Positions 1 through 7,166 of a stretch of 13,808 nt of DNA are shown here, one piece after another. The translations under genes were made by a program, and so were the position numbers. The stretch comes from Aequorivita sp. (GTDB lineage Bacteria > Bacteroidota > Bacteroidia > Flavobacteriales > Flavobacteriaceae), in assembly GCA_002733915.1 (NCBI GenBank), contig NVXN01000001.1, forward strand, positions 248,278 to 262,085, given 5' to 3'. The notes under the pieces were generated by a model. That model was not told where the DNA came from. It worked only from the letters and a program-made list of their open reading frames with translations, and searched no databases. Positions within the stretch are counted from its first letter, which is position 1. Each line of letters starts with the position of its first letter.

Positions 1-872
1 TTTAGGGCATCTTCCGCCTGCTTTTTGGCTAGTTCAAGGTCGTATAAACGTGAACGCAAAACCCTAAAAGCTTTCTCTTTGTTTTTATGTTGCGATTTCT
101 GGTCTTGGCACTGAGCCACAATGCCCGTGGGAACGTGCGTCAATCGTACTGCAGAATAGGTTGTGTTCACAGACTGTCCTCCAGGGCCCGAAGAACAAAA
201 GAAATCTACACGAACATCCTTGGGGTTTATTTCAATATCAAATTCCTCAGCTTCCGGAAAAACCATTACCGTGGCGGCGCTTGTGTGCACACGCCCTTGG
301 GTTTCGGTCTGTGGTACCCGCTGCACGCGGTGAACGCCAGCTTCAAATTTAAGAGTTCCGTAAACATCCTCTCCTTCTATTTCAAATTGAACTTCTTTGA
401 AACCACCACTGGTTCCTTCGTTAAAATCTATCACATTTGTCTTCCAGCCTTTTCCCTCGCAGTATTTGGTGTACATTCTGAAAAGATCGCCCGCAAAAAT
501 ACTTGCCTCGTCTCCACCCGTTCCGGCTCTTATCTCCATTACGGCATTTTTGGCATCTTCGGGGTCTTTCGGCACCAATAGAAACTTAATCTCTTCTTCA
601 AGTTTTGGCAGGCGTGTTTTAGCTTCTTCCAATTGCAGTTTTGCCATTTCAACCATTTCGGCATCGCTCCCATCGGCTATTATTTCTTCGGCTTCGTTTA
701 TGTTGTCGGTAAGTTCCAAAAATTCGGCACGCTTGTCCATCAAAATTCGGAGATCCTTATATTCTTTGTTTAACTGAATGTACCGCTTTTGGTCGCTGAT
801 TACATCGGGTTGTATTATGAGGTCGCTTACCTCGTCAAAACGTTGTTTTATTATTTGAAGCCTGTCTAACAT
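1..872 (-). CDS. prfA: Peptide chain release factor 1 (RF1), 3' end cut by window edge
   Basis: Class I release factor that reads UAA and UAG in the ribosomal A site and triggers peptidyl-tRNA hydrolysis. The 290 codons present run from the start to beyond the catalytic domain; the family is usually about 358-360 residues, so roughly 70 C-terminal residues lie off the window. Counting from MLDRLQ, the GGQ catalytic motif is at 231-233 ([15 protein letters not shown]). The stop-codon-reading loop lies in [17 protein letters not shown], with PQT at 187-189. This is the PxT form of RF1 (PAT in E. coli), not the SPF form of RF2. Two in-frame ATGs lie close together, at 878 (giving MYMLDRL) and 872 (MLDRL). 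I chose 872 because relatives typically begin ML(D/E)(R/K)L. It lies 83 bases downstream of the membrane protein gene and has its own promoter candidate. Identity is certain; only the exact start is open. Confidence 0.97.
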   Translation of the reverse strand, partial: MLDRLQIIKQRFDEVSDLIIQPDVISDQKRYIQLNKEYKDLRILMDKRAEFLELTDNINEAEEIIADGSDAEMVEMAKLQLEEAKTRLPKLEEEIKFLLVPKDPEDAKNAVMEIRAGTGGDEASIFAGDLFRMYTKYCEGKGWKTNVIDFNEGTSGGFKEVQFEIEGEDVYGTLKFEAGVHRVQRVPQTETQGRVHTSAATVMVFPEAEEFDIEINPKDVRVDFFCSSGPGGQSVNTTYSAVRLTHVPTGIVAQCQDQKSQHKNKEKAFRVLRSRLYDLELAKKQAEDAL

Positions 873-891
873 ATACATTTTATAATGGCTG

Positions 892-922
892 CAAATTTAC
901 AATTTTTTAGGGGAATGAAAAC
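892..922 (-). promoter_or_regulatory. Candidate prfA promoter
   Basis: On the minus strand TAAATTTG (892-899) matches the Bacteroidota -7 box TAnnTTTG exactly. It lies about 20 bases before the prfA start. About 18-19 bases further upstream is GTTTT (918-922), a one-mismatch version of the -33 TTTG. The predicted transcription start is near 885, giving a leader of about 10-15 bases. This is a sequence match only. Confidence 0.45.
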
Positions 923-955
923 CATTGCCGTAGGTTTCAATATTGAAAAAAAGTT

Positions 956-1687
956 TTAAGAATTACCCGCGTTTCGCACCTTTCTCCATTTTAAATCTAA
1001 ATAAGAAAAGTGTACCAGCGTATAGAGGCTACCTACAAATGAAATTCGTGCCAGATAAACAAAAATATAGCTATGCCCCAAATCATAGTATGCTATACCC
1101 CGAAATATTTCGGCAAAAATGATTAAAAAAACCAACAGTGTAAAGCTCATGGAAAGCTTAGAATTAAAAAAATGATTGTAAAAAAGTGCCAAAAAAGCCA
1201 ATAAAATCCCACATGAGGCACTTAGAATCATAAAGAGGTATTGGATATGGTTTAAGGTCATATCCTTCATCAATTCAATCAAGTTCATGAACAGATAGCC
1301 ATTCACCAGAACCATAAATACAAAAAGAAGGGTGAACTTTTTTGTTAAATTTTTTAAATTGATCTTAGGCACAATGTACCAAAGCAGCATTAAAAATGCC
1401 AAAAAATTTAATATCATAGAAATACTGGCCATCGTACTGTTTTCATACCAAACGGTTGCAATGCTGGATGCCCCATAAAAGAAAAGAAAACCCAGCAACC
1501 ACTTTTGGATATTTCTTCCGTGGGCTATCAGTAAATAAGCCAATGCTGTGTAGCAAATAATTCCGCGCAGCAACCGGAATAAAAAATAATTATGCAAGGT
1601 GTGAATAAGAATACTTACGGCAATAAAAATAATTGCCAAAATCCCCAATCCAATTTTATGATTTTTAAAGAAAATTCTCTCTGGCAT
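956..1687 (-). CDS. Unrecognised multi-pass inner-membrane protein
   Basis: A 243-residue protein that I cannot place in a family. It is almost entirely hydrophobic, with about eight predicted membrane helices, roughly at residues 13-32, 36-57, 62-81, 86-107, 118-140, 147-174, 178-201 and 208-230. The loops are short, and there is a basic, polar C-terminus (LKWRKVRNAGNS). There is no cleavable signal peptide, so it is expected in the inner membrane. Charged residues inside helices are few; the EIFRGIAYYDLGH stretch (193-205) before the last helix is the most polar and most motif-like part. The helix number and the acidic residue in the seventh helix recall YhhN/TMEM86-type proteins, but I do not see enough conserved motif to claim that. 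It starts 66 bases downstream of purM with no terminator between them and no clean promoter, so it is probably co-transcribed with purM. Start ATG at 1687 is followed directly by a sensible N-terminus. Confidence 0.75.
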   Translation of the reverse strand: MPERIFFKNHKIGLGILAIIFIAVSILIHTLHNYFLFRLLRGIICYTALAYLLIAHGRNIQKWLLGFLFFYGASSIATVWYENSTMASISMILNFLAFLMLLWYIVPKINLKNLTKKFTLLFVFMVLVNGYLFMNLIELMKDMTLNHIQYLFMILSASCGILLAFLALFYNHFFNSKLSMSFTLLVFLIIFAEIFRGIAYYDLGHSYIFVYLARISFVGSLYTLVHFSYLDLKWRKVRNAGNS

Positions 1688-1753
1688 TTATTAAGAATAA
1701 TGGAAACCTTACTGCAATCTACTCAAAATCAGTTGCGAATATAGCGGAAAATA

Positions 1754-2932
1754 TCAATATAAAAATTCGCCAATTGCAGATTTAATAGTAAGCTTCTTGG
1801 ACGCAGCAGCTTCCACCCTACCCACAATCTGTGCTTTTACGTTAAACGATTCAGAGATTTGTATAATAGATGCCGCGATGTCCTCAGGAACATATAGTTC
1901 CATCCGATGACCCATATTAAATACTTGGTACATTTCTTTCCAGTCCGTCCCACTTTCAGCCTGAATAAGTTTAAACAACGGGGGAATTTCAAACAGATTA
2001 TCCTTTATTATATGAAGGTTTTCCACAAAGTGAAGAATCTTAGTCTGTGCCCCGCCACTACAATGCACCATTCCGTGAATTTCCTTATTGTTGAATTTTG
2101 ATAAAATTTCTTTTATTATAGGGGCATAGGTTCGAGTTGGCGAAAGAACTAGTTTTCCAGCATCTAATGGGCTTTCAGGAACAGAATCATTCAATTTTTT
2201 CGAACCTGAATAAACAAGCTCACTAGGCACTGATGAATCAAAAGTTTCTGGATATTTTTTTGCCAAGTAACTTGCAAAAACATCGTGTCTCGCGGAAGTC
2301 AACCCATTGCTCCCCATACCGCCATTATATTCCTTTTCATAAGATGCTTGGCCAAAAGAAGCCAGACCAACAATAACATCGCCCGGTTTAATATTCGCAT
2401 TGTCAACAACAGCACTGCGCTTCATACGTGCTGTAACTGTGGAATCTACAATTATAGTACGCACCAAATCACCCACATCTGCCGTCTCCCCTCCCGTTGA
2501 ATGGATGGTTACGCCGTATTGCTTCATTTCAGAAATCAATTCTTCGGTACCATTTATAATTGCTGAAATGACTTTACCGGGAATCAAGTTTTTATTCCTA
2601 CCAATAGTTGAAGAGAGCATAATATTATCTACGGCGCCTACACAAAGTAGGTCGTCAATATTCATAATAAGAGCATCCTGCGCAATTCCTTTCCAAACTG
2701 ATAAATCGCCAGTTTCTTTCCAATACGCATAAGCAAGTGATGATTTTGTACCTGCGCCATCTGCATGCATTACCAAACAATAATCTGCATCGCCTGTTAA
2801 ATAATCTGGAACAATCTTGCAGAAGGCCTTCGGGAAAAGACCTTTATCCACGTTTTTTATGGCGTTGTGCACATCTTCCTTTCCTGCCGAAACACCTCGT
2901 TGTGCGTAACGTTTTGAAATCTCTTTACTCAT
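1754..2932 (-). CDS. purM: Phosphoribosylformylglycinamidine cyclo-ligase (AIR synthase)
   Basis: Converts formylglycinamidine ribonucleotide plus ATP to aminoimidazole ribonucleotide, the fifth step of de novo purine synthesis in the cytoplasm. At 392 residues it is longer than E. coli PurM (345), as in the AIR-synthase-related enzymes of Bacteroidota. Family motifs appear in order: the ATP-binding loop MHADGAGTK (55-63), MNIDDLLCVGA (90-100) matching the VNDLIVQGA segment of PurM, and STGGETADVGD (145-155) matching VGGETAEMPG. Near the C-terminus MYQVFNMGHRMELYV matches the FRTFNCGVGM segment. The start at 2932 is supported by a consensus promoter 18 bases upstream and by the N-terminus MSKEISKRYAQRGV. 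The stop is TGA at 1754. It lies downstream of the curli operon but is separated by a terminator and has its own promoter, so it is functionally unrelated to curli. The next gene downstream is a membrane protein and then prfA. Confidence 0.93.
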   Translation of the reverse strand: MSKEISKRYAQRGVSAGKEDVHNAIKNVDKGLFPKAFCKIVPDYLTGDADYCLVMHADGAGTKSSLAYAYWKETGDLSVWKGIAQDALIMNIDDLLCVGAVDNIMLSSTIGRNKNLIPGKVISAIINGTEELISEMKQYGVTIHSTGGETADVGDLVRTIIVDSTVTARMKRSAVVDNANIKPGDVIVGLASFGQASYEKEYNGGMGSNGLTSARHDVFASYLAKKYPETFDSSVPSELVYSGSKKLNDSVPESPLDAGKLVLSPTRTYAPIIKEILSKFNNKEIHGMVHCSGGAQTKILHFVENLHIIKDNLFEIPPLFKLIQAESGTDWKEMYQVFNMGHRMELYVPEDIAASIIQISESFNVKAQIVGRVEAAASKKLTIKSAIGEFLY

Positions 2933-2949
2933 TGGTTCTAGTTAAGTTG

Positions 2950-2980
2950 CAAAAGTACGGATTAAAAAAAAGCCCACAAA
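2950..2980 (-). promoter_or_regulatory. purM promoter (TTTG-N19-TAnnTTTG)
   Basis: On the minus strand TTTG (2977-2980) is followed by exactly 19 bases and then TACTTTTG (2950-2957). This is a full match to the Bacteroidota sigma-A consensus with the favoured spacing. The predicted start of transcription is about 2943, leaving a leader of roughly 11 bases. The -33 element lies in the loop of the upstream operon's terminator, and the terminator's T-run forms the promoter spacer. Confidence 0.7.
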
Positions 2981-2991
2981 GGTGGGCTTTT
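2964..2991 (-). terminator. Rho-independent terminator of the curli operon
   Basis: Perfect inverted repeat AAAAGCCCAC (2968-2977) and GTGGGCTTTT (2982-2991) with a 4-base loop. Read on the minus strand it ends in a run of eight T residues (2964-2971). It lies 25 bases beyond the stop of the last curli-operon gene. The run of A residues on the other side makes it partly bidirectional. Confidence 0.85.
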
Positions 2992-3015
2992 AAGGTTTTT
3001 CGATTATTTATAGGT

Positions 3016-4545
3016 TTATTCCCAATCGGGCATAAAGGAATTTGTGAATAGCAACTCATCATCCAGTGATTGTTGATCAAAAACAAAGGAATAAATAGCT
3101 GGAATGGCTCCAAAGTTATTTTTAACCCTGGTAAATATTACACCCCCTTCAGAAGGCGAAAATCTAGCGTCAAGTTCATTCTCCCCTTCCTGAACATCTG
3201 TTTCTAATAGTACAGGAGGATCCGGACTACCTATGGTGGCAAGAAAAAGGCGGCTATTAAATATCCTATAAGAAGAATTTTGAGATTCATCGATATCTCT
3301 ACTGAATATAACCATATCGGCGTTTGCCGTAATATCAATCCCCCCCGCTGCACCATTCACATTTTCAAGAATTACTGTTTCTTCAAGTTCTGTCGAAAGC
3401 CTTGCGGTGTAGATTCGCACATCATATCCACTGGAATTATTGGTTTTTAATAATACTAGGTCATCATCAAATTCCGGTACTGCAACTTCTGAGATAAAGG
3501 AACCATCGCTTGTGGTATATTCTAACCTATTGCCTGTCCCATCTGGATTTATGGAATATAATTTATCAAAATGTGGATAGTATAATTTGCTATCGTTCAG
3601 TGCCCAGGTAAAGTCTAGATGCTCCGTACGAAATCCAGCTACGGGACGTTGGCTGGTTACCTGTTGTACATCAGTACCATCAACATTCATAGTATAAATC
3701 TGAGTGGCTCCCCCAGAATTACGCAAAAAAGCAATTCTATTAAGGATATCGCTTTTTCGAGGCCTAAAGCTGTTTGTGTTTTCACTAGTAAGTTGAAGCA
3801 CATTAAAATCTGGATCCGGATTGGTGCCCCCTTCAGGGTCTCTAGCTCCAGAATATATTACAAGATTTCCATTATTTTCTTTAACGAAAGTAAAAGGATT
3901 GTCTGGAAAAGTTAGCGTTTTAAACTCACTAATTATAGAACTTACTGGATCATTGGAACCATCGGTAACTGTTACTTGCCAAAAATATTTAGTAGCTATT
4001 TGAAGGTTACCTACAGTATAAGTTGTGTCTTGGCCTACTTCAAAAACCTGCATCTCGTCAGTTGTTCCGTTTCTTAAATCTAGGGTATATGAAAGTTCAT
4101 CATTTTCTAAATCGGAAGCATCCCAAATAAACTGAACTTCCAACGGAAGATCTTCCGCTCCATCTTCCGGAGATACTAAAATTGGAATAGTAGGAGGGTT
4201 ATTATCTGAATTGGCAAGAGACAACTCAAAAGAAACAGATGCTGTTTTTGCCTCCTGAACCGTGGTAGATTCAAAACCAGCCGCATATCCAGCCAACTCC
4301 GCTTGCACAGAATAGTCGTCAACTTTAACATCAACTAATCTGAACCTCCCCACTGAATCGGTAAAAACTGTGGTAGATGCTGGATTGGTTGTAATTTTTA
4401 CATTTTCCAGTGCATCCCCCGTAAGCTTATCGGTAACCTTTCCCGAAATATTACCTGTAAGCACAACATCTAGAGTATCTTCACTACAACCAATGAGGAC
4501 TAAGAAGAAACTCACAAAAAACAAGGCTATATATTTTTTCATCAT
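3016..4545 (-). CDS. Surface-type lipoprotein: carboxypeptidase-regulatory-like, FN3-like and PD40 beta-propeller domains
   Basis: A 509-residue predicted lipoprotein, last gene of the curli operon, 16 bases after csgG. A type II signal peptide ends in the lipobox L17-I18-G19-C20. The following SEDTLD is acidic, like the Bacteroidota lipoprotein export signal that sends lipoproteins to the cell surface. Residues 30-108 look like a carboxypeptidase regulatory-like (transthyretin-type) beta-sandwich: ISGKVTDKLTGDALENVKI, then FTDSVGRFRL and the tail of the fold. Residues 117-211 read as a fibronectin-III-like domain (PPTIPILVSPEDGAEDLP, then TKYFWQVTVTDG). From about 217 to the end there are TolB/PD40-type propeller blades, seen in IAFLRNSGGATQIYTMNVDGTD and in LYSINPDGTGNR. 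No catalytic motif is visible. The role is unknown; position in the operon suggests anchoring, assembly or modulation of curli at the surface. MM at the N-terminus means a start one codon later (4542) is equally possible. Confidence 0.88.
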   Translation of the reverse strand: MMKKYIALFFVSFFLVLIGCSEDTLDVVLTGNISGKVTDKLTGDALENVKITTNPASTTVFTDSVGRFRLVDVKVDDYSVQAELAGYAAGFESTTVQEAKTASVSFELSLANSDNNPPTIPILVSPEDGAEDLPLEVQFIWDASDLENDELSYTLDLRNGTTDEMQVFEVGQDTTYTVGNLQIATKYFWQVTVTDGSNDPVSSIISEFKTLTFPDNPFTFVKENNGNLVIYSGARDPEGGTNPDPDFNVLQLTSENTNSFRPRKSDILNRIAFLRNSGGATQIYTMNVDGTDVQQVTSQRPVAGFRTEHLDFTWALNDSKLYYPHFDKLYSINPDGTGNRLEYTTSDGSFISEVAVPEFDDDLVLLKTNNSSGYDVRIYTARLSTELEETVILENVNGAAGGIDITANADMVIFSRDIDESQNSSYRIFNSRLFLATIGSPDPPVLLETDVQEGENELDARFSPSEGGVIFTRVKNNFGAIPAIYSFVFDQQSLDDELLFTNSFMPDWE

Positions 4546-4561
4546 CAGTTTTATTTAAAAA

Positions 4562-5944
4562 TCATAACTTAAAATAATAATTTAAGCCGACCCCGATATT
4601 ATAATAAAAATCGTTTCTTTTTCCCTGAACAGCTTTCTCGAGCTTATCCGTAAAAACAAGATTGTGTTCTCCAAAAAGTTTTATCCCAAATTTTTTAGAA
4701 ATAAAATATTCGAACCCGACTCCATATTGAACTTTAAAAAATGGCTCCCCAGTATCAAATGCATTATCATTTCTAGGGTCTAAAAGAGCTATTATAACTC
4801 CAGAACCCGCATAAATAAAGGGAGTAAATTTATCATTAGGCAATAAGGCAAATTCACCATTTAGATCTGCACTTGCAAAAACATTCCTATATTGTCGACC
4901 GTTATCAATGCGAAAGACGGAAGCCTTGAGGTTGGCATTAAAAAAACGGCCAAAATGCTTTTGATATTCCAACCGTGCCAAAAATCCTAAATCTTGGGTT
5001 ACATAATCATTGTCCGGTAAATTTCCACCCAAGGATATTCCCAAAGAATTTCGCGCTTCTCTGCTAACTTTAAGCCTATCAAACAATAATGTAGATTCGT
5101 CTTTCTCTTTTTCGGCTAAATATTCCGCCACCAATTGATCGTTTACTTCCTTTCCCCCTTGTGTACTCCAAAATTGCTTTTGAATTCCTTCAATTATAAG
5201 ATCGTGAACCGCTTTTTCTATGGCATCTTTCATTGCTAGCTGTACAGGTTCATTTTGCGTAACGCCGGTTTCCGCTTCTAACAATCTTTGAAATTTAACA
5301 AAGCGAAAAAAACTGGCGTCAATTGCTTGCGAAAGAATGGTTTTTGAGACATATACCGTTTTCAAGATTTCCCCATTACTTGTAGACACTGCTCGCAAAT
5401 AAACAGTTATTCTATCTTGTCTATATTTTGCAGAGCCTCCCAAACCAAAATATCGAGCACCAATACCGCCAGTTATGATGTTAGTATCGTAGGAAATCAC
5501 CCCACCCTCCAATAAAAGACCAGCATATAAAAGCGGTGGCAACGGAGGTTCATCAGGATTCAAATTTTTTAAATATTCCTGTTTAGTATTTCTAATGATA
5601 TTTCTTTCAGTTGAAAGATTACTCAGATTCTCCCGTTCTATAGGAATGAACCAGCCCGAGTCTTCCAAAGCCTTAATTAACATAGTGGTACCCCCCTGTG
5701 AAACAGCTGTGCTAAAGGTGCTACCGTTTTCAACGGCCTTATATTGCCCTGTTTGATCGCTAAAGTTATATACCGCAACTTCCAAAGGCTGGGCAGCGGG
5801 TGGCAAATCTAAAAGAGTAGATGATGATTTTGAAAATTCCCCGGTGCGGGCAGCTTCCTGAAACATAGGTTGATTGAAGTACGCACCGCAGGAATAAAAC
5901 AAAAATACTCCTAATAAGGAAATGGTTCTATAAAATATTCTCAT
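4562..5944 (-). CDS. csgG: CsgG curli secretion channel with extra C-terminal barrel-like domain
   Basis: Outer-membrane lipoprotein that forms the oligomeric pore for curlin export. In 460 residues, the signal peptide ends at F16-Y17-S18-C19. Residues about 50-262 align throughout with E. coli CsgG: VAVYNFSDQTGQYK, STAVSQGGTTMLIKALEDSG, WFIPIEREN, GGIGARYFGLGG, SKTILSQAIDASFFRFVKFQ, RLLEAETGVTQNEP. E. coli CsgG is 277 residues. Here about 170 more follow (290-460), made of alternating amphipathic strands, glycine-rich turns and a closing GVGLNYYFKL, typical of small OmpA/OmpX-type barrels. The pore-constriction loop differs from E. coli Y51/N55/F56: the segment reads KAVENGSTFSTAV, one residue longer, keeping the Phe but not the Tyr or Asn. 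The gene follows csgF by 9 bases and precedes the lipoprotein gene by 16. The CsgG identity is firm; the barrel assignment is from strand pattern alone. Confidence 0.95.
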   Translation of the reverse strand: MRIFYRTISLLGVFLFYSCGAYFNQPMFQEAARTGEFSKSSSTLLDLPPAAQPLEVAVYNFSDQTGQYKAVENGSTFSTAVSQGGTTMLIKALEDSGWFIPIERENLSNLSTERNIIRNTKQEYLKNLNPDEPPLPPLLYAGLLLEGGVISYDTNIITGGIGARYFGLGGSAKYRQDRITVYLRAVSTSNGEILKTVYVSKTILSQAIDASFFRFVKFQRLLEAETGVTQNEPVQLAMKDAIEKAVHDLIIEGIQKQFWSTQGGKEVNDQLVAEYLAEKEKDESTLLFDRLKVSREARNSLGISLGGNLPDNDYVTQDLGFLARLEYQKHFGRFFNANLKASVFRIDNGRQYRNVFASADLNGEFALLPNDKFTPFIYAGSGVIIALLDPRNDNAFDTGEPFFKVQYGVGFEYFISKKFGIKLFGEHNLVFTDKLEKAVQGKRNDFYYNIGVGLNYYFKL

Positions 5945-5953
5945 GAAATTGGT

Positions 5954-6364
5954 TTAATTTGGGACGATAACCTGTGTTTCCTCACCATTGGAGGTGTCTA
6001 ATATATTTATGACCAATCCTTCATCAGATTGAAAAATTTCAATATTAAGGGTGCCATAAGTAAAAGTTCCTTCTTGATCAAAATTCAACCCTCCTAATTG
6101 TTGCTGTAATAATTGACGGGATATCTGGCTTAATAACTGCTTATTCAAATTATCACCAAATTGTTCCAAATCAGTCAGTTGGTCTCTTTCATTAGTGGGC
6201 GCAGCGAGCTTATTCTGTGCGTTAGCAGAACTTAGCAGCCAGTTATAATTGAAAGTATCGCCCCCAAAAGCTGGATTTAATGGTACATAGGTAAACTGTT
6301 GGGCAAAACCAACGGTTCCCATACATAACATTATAGCTAAAAGGAATAGTTTGGAAATCTTCAT
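5954..6364 (-). CDS. csgF: CsgF curli assembly factor
   Basis: Secreted accessory protein of 136 residues that couples nucleation of the fibre to the CsgG pore at the cell surface. The signal peptide is MKISKLFLLAIMLCMGTVGFA with likely cleavage before Q22. The mature N-terminus FTYVPLNPAFGGDTFNYNWLLSSANAQN (residues 24-51) aligns with the E. coli CsgF segment that inserts in the CsgG pore (FQFRNPNFGG, then LLNSAQAQN), including the NP-FGG core. The middle (62-95) is Gln/Leu-rich and probably helical (LLSQISRQLLQQQLGGL). The C-terminus is a beta hairpin region (GTLNIEIFQSDEGLVINI, then EETQVIVPN) matching the family's tail. It starts one base after the csgE stop and ends 9 bases before csgG, so translation is likely coupled. 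The length is that of the family. Confidence 0.93.
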   Translation of the reverse strand: MKISKLFLLAIMLCMGTVGFAQQFTYVPLNPAFGGDTFNYNWLLSSANAQNKLAAPTNERDQLTDLEQFGDNLNKQLLSQISRQLLQQQLGGLNFDQEGTFTYGTLNIEIFQSDEGLVINILDTSNGEETQVIVPN

Positions 6365-6365
6365 A

Positions 6366-7166
6366 TTAATATCGAGTTAGTGTATTTTCTTTTTGTTGTT
6401 GAAGCTGTTGCAGATGTGTGATGCAACGATCTAATGCGGTAGTCGCCATATCCTGCAAAAAAGATTTTTTGGGCTGGGAGAAAAACTGCCATAACAATTT
6501 GTCATCTATTTTAACCGATATTCGGGTATTTCGCATTCTTCCTGGCACTTCTTCAATTATTATATTTTTTTTGGTCTGTATTCCACGATTGTAGTATTCA
6601 GAATAAAAATATTTATAAAAATCACGCCCTGCCTTTGTTAAAGTGTTTTCTACTACCAAACCATCAATAAAATAACCATCCTGTGGTGCAGCTTGATCCT
6701 GATTGGCCGTTGTCTCTGATTCTGAGGTCTCAGGAATTAATATTTTTTGATAACCATTTTCATATACTAGTTCTATACGATCTTGTCCAACGGGTTTATC
6801 GTCTTTATCATAGAGTACCAATACTAAGGTTATTTTGTCTTCTAGATTATAATTTACATCTACAGTGGTTAATACTCTTTTTTCATTTGCGTTCAGAAAA
6901 AATAAGTCAGTTTGATTACTTCTTGAAACATTGTTATTATCATCAGCACTATAAACGCTGAAATCATATTTCAAATTTATATCAGTAGGCGTAAGGTTTT
7001 CTGCAGTAGCAGCAAAAGTAAAAAATTCACTTTCATCCTTCACATAAATTTTTGCAACGTAATCTTTATTATAAAATTGAGCATTGACACCTACAGAACT
7101 ACCGATTATAATTGTCAGCAATAGGAAATTCTTCACTATATTTTTATGTGCAGAATATTTCCTCAT
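6366..7166 (-). CDS. csgE: CsgE curli gate factor with N-terminal beta-rich (CsgH/CsgC-like) domain
   Basis: Periplasmic factor that caps the CsgG channel and gives it substrate specificity. The C-terminal part of this 266-residue protein, about 162-255, is CsgE: DGLVVENTLTKAGRDFYKYF, NIIIEEVPGRMRNTRISVKI, LLWQFFSQPKKSFLQDM, matching E. coli GLLTNHTVSSIGHDFYRAF, LTINERPSARWGSWITITV and IFQTFLFPLKRDF. E. coli CsgE has only 129 residues. Here a signal peptide (1-29, cleavage VNA/Q) is followed by an extra domain at about 31-138 with strands such as YVAKIYVKDESEFFTFAATA, LKYDFSVYSADDNNNVSRSNQ and KITLVLVLYDKDDKPVGQDR. Its order of strands and the Asn/Ser-rich mid segment resemble CsgH, the curlin chaperone of Alphaproteobacteria. 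A Ser/Thr/Glu/Gln linker (145-162) joins the two. The gene abuts csgB with no gap. The CsgE half is firm; the CsgH-like reading is inference. Confidence 0.9.
   Translation of the reverse strand: MRKYSAHKNIVKNFLLLTIIIGSSVGVNAQFYNKDYVAKIYVKDESEFFTFAATAENLTPTDINLKYDFSVYSADDNNNVSRSNQTDLFFLNANEKRVLTTVDVNYNLEDKITLVLVLYDKDDKPVGQDRIELVYENGYQKILIPETSESETTANQDQAAPQDGYFIDGLVVENTLTKAGRDFYKYFYSEYYNRGIQTKKNIIIEEVPGRMRNTRISVKIDDKLLWQFFSQPKKSFLQDMATTALDRCITHLQQLQQQKENTLTRY

Noticed and set aside
87..777. Long plus-strand open frames opposite prfA
   Set aside because: They overlap a certain prfA gene on the other strand, overlap each other, and encode no recognisable protein.
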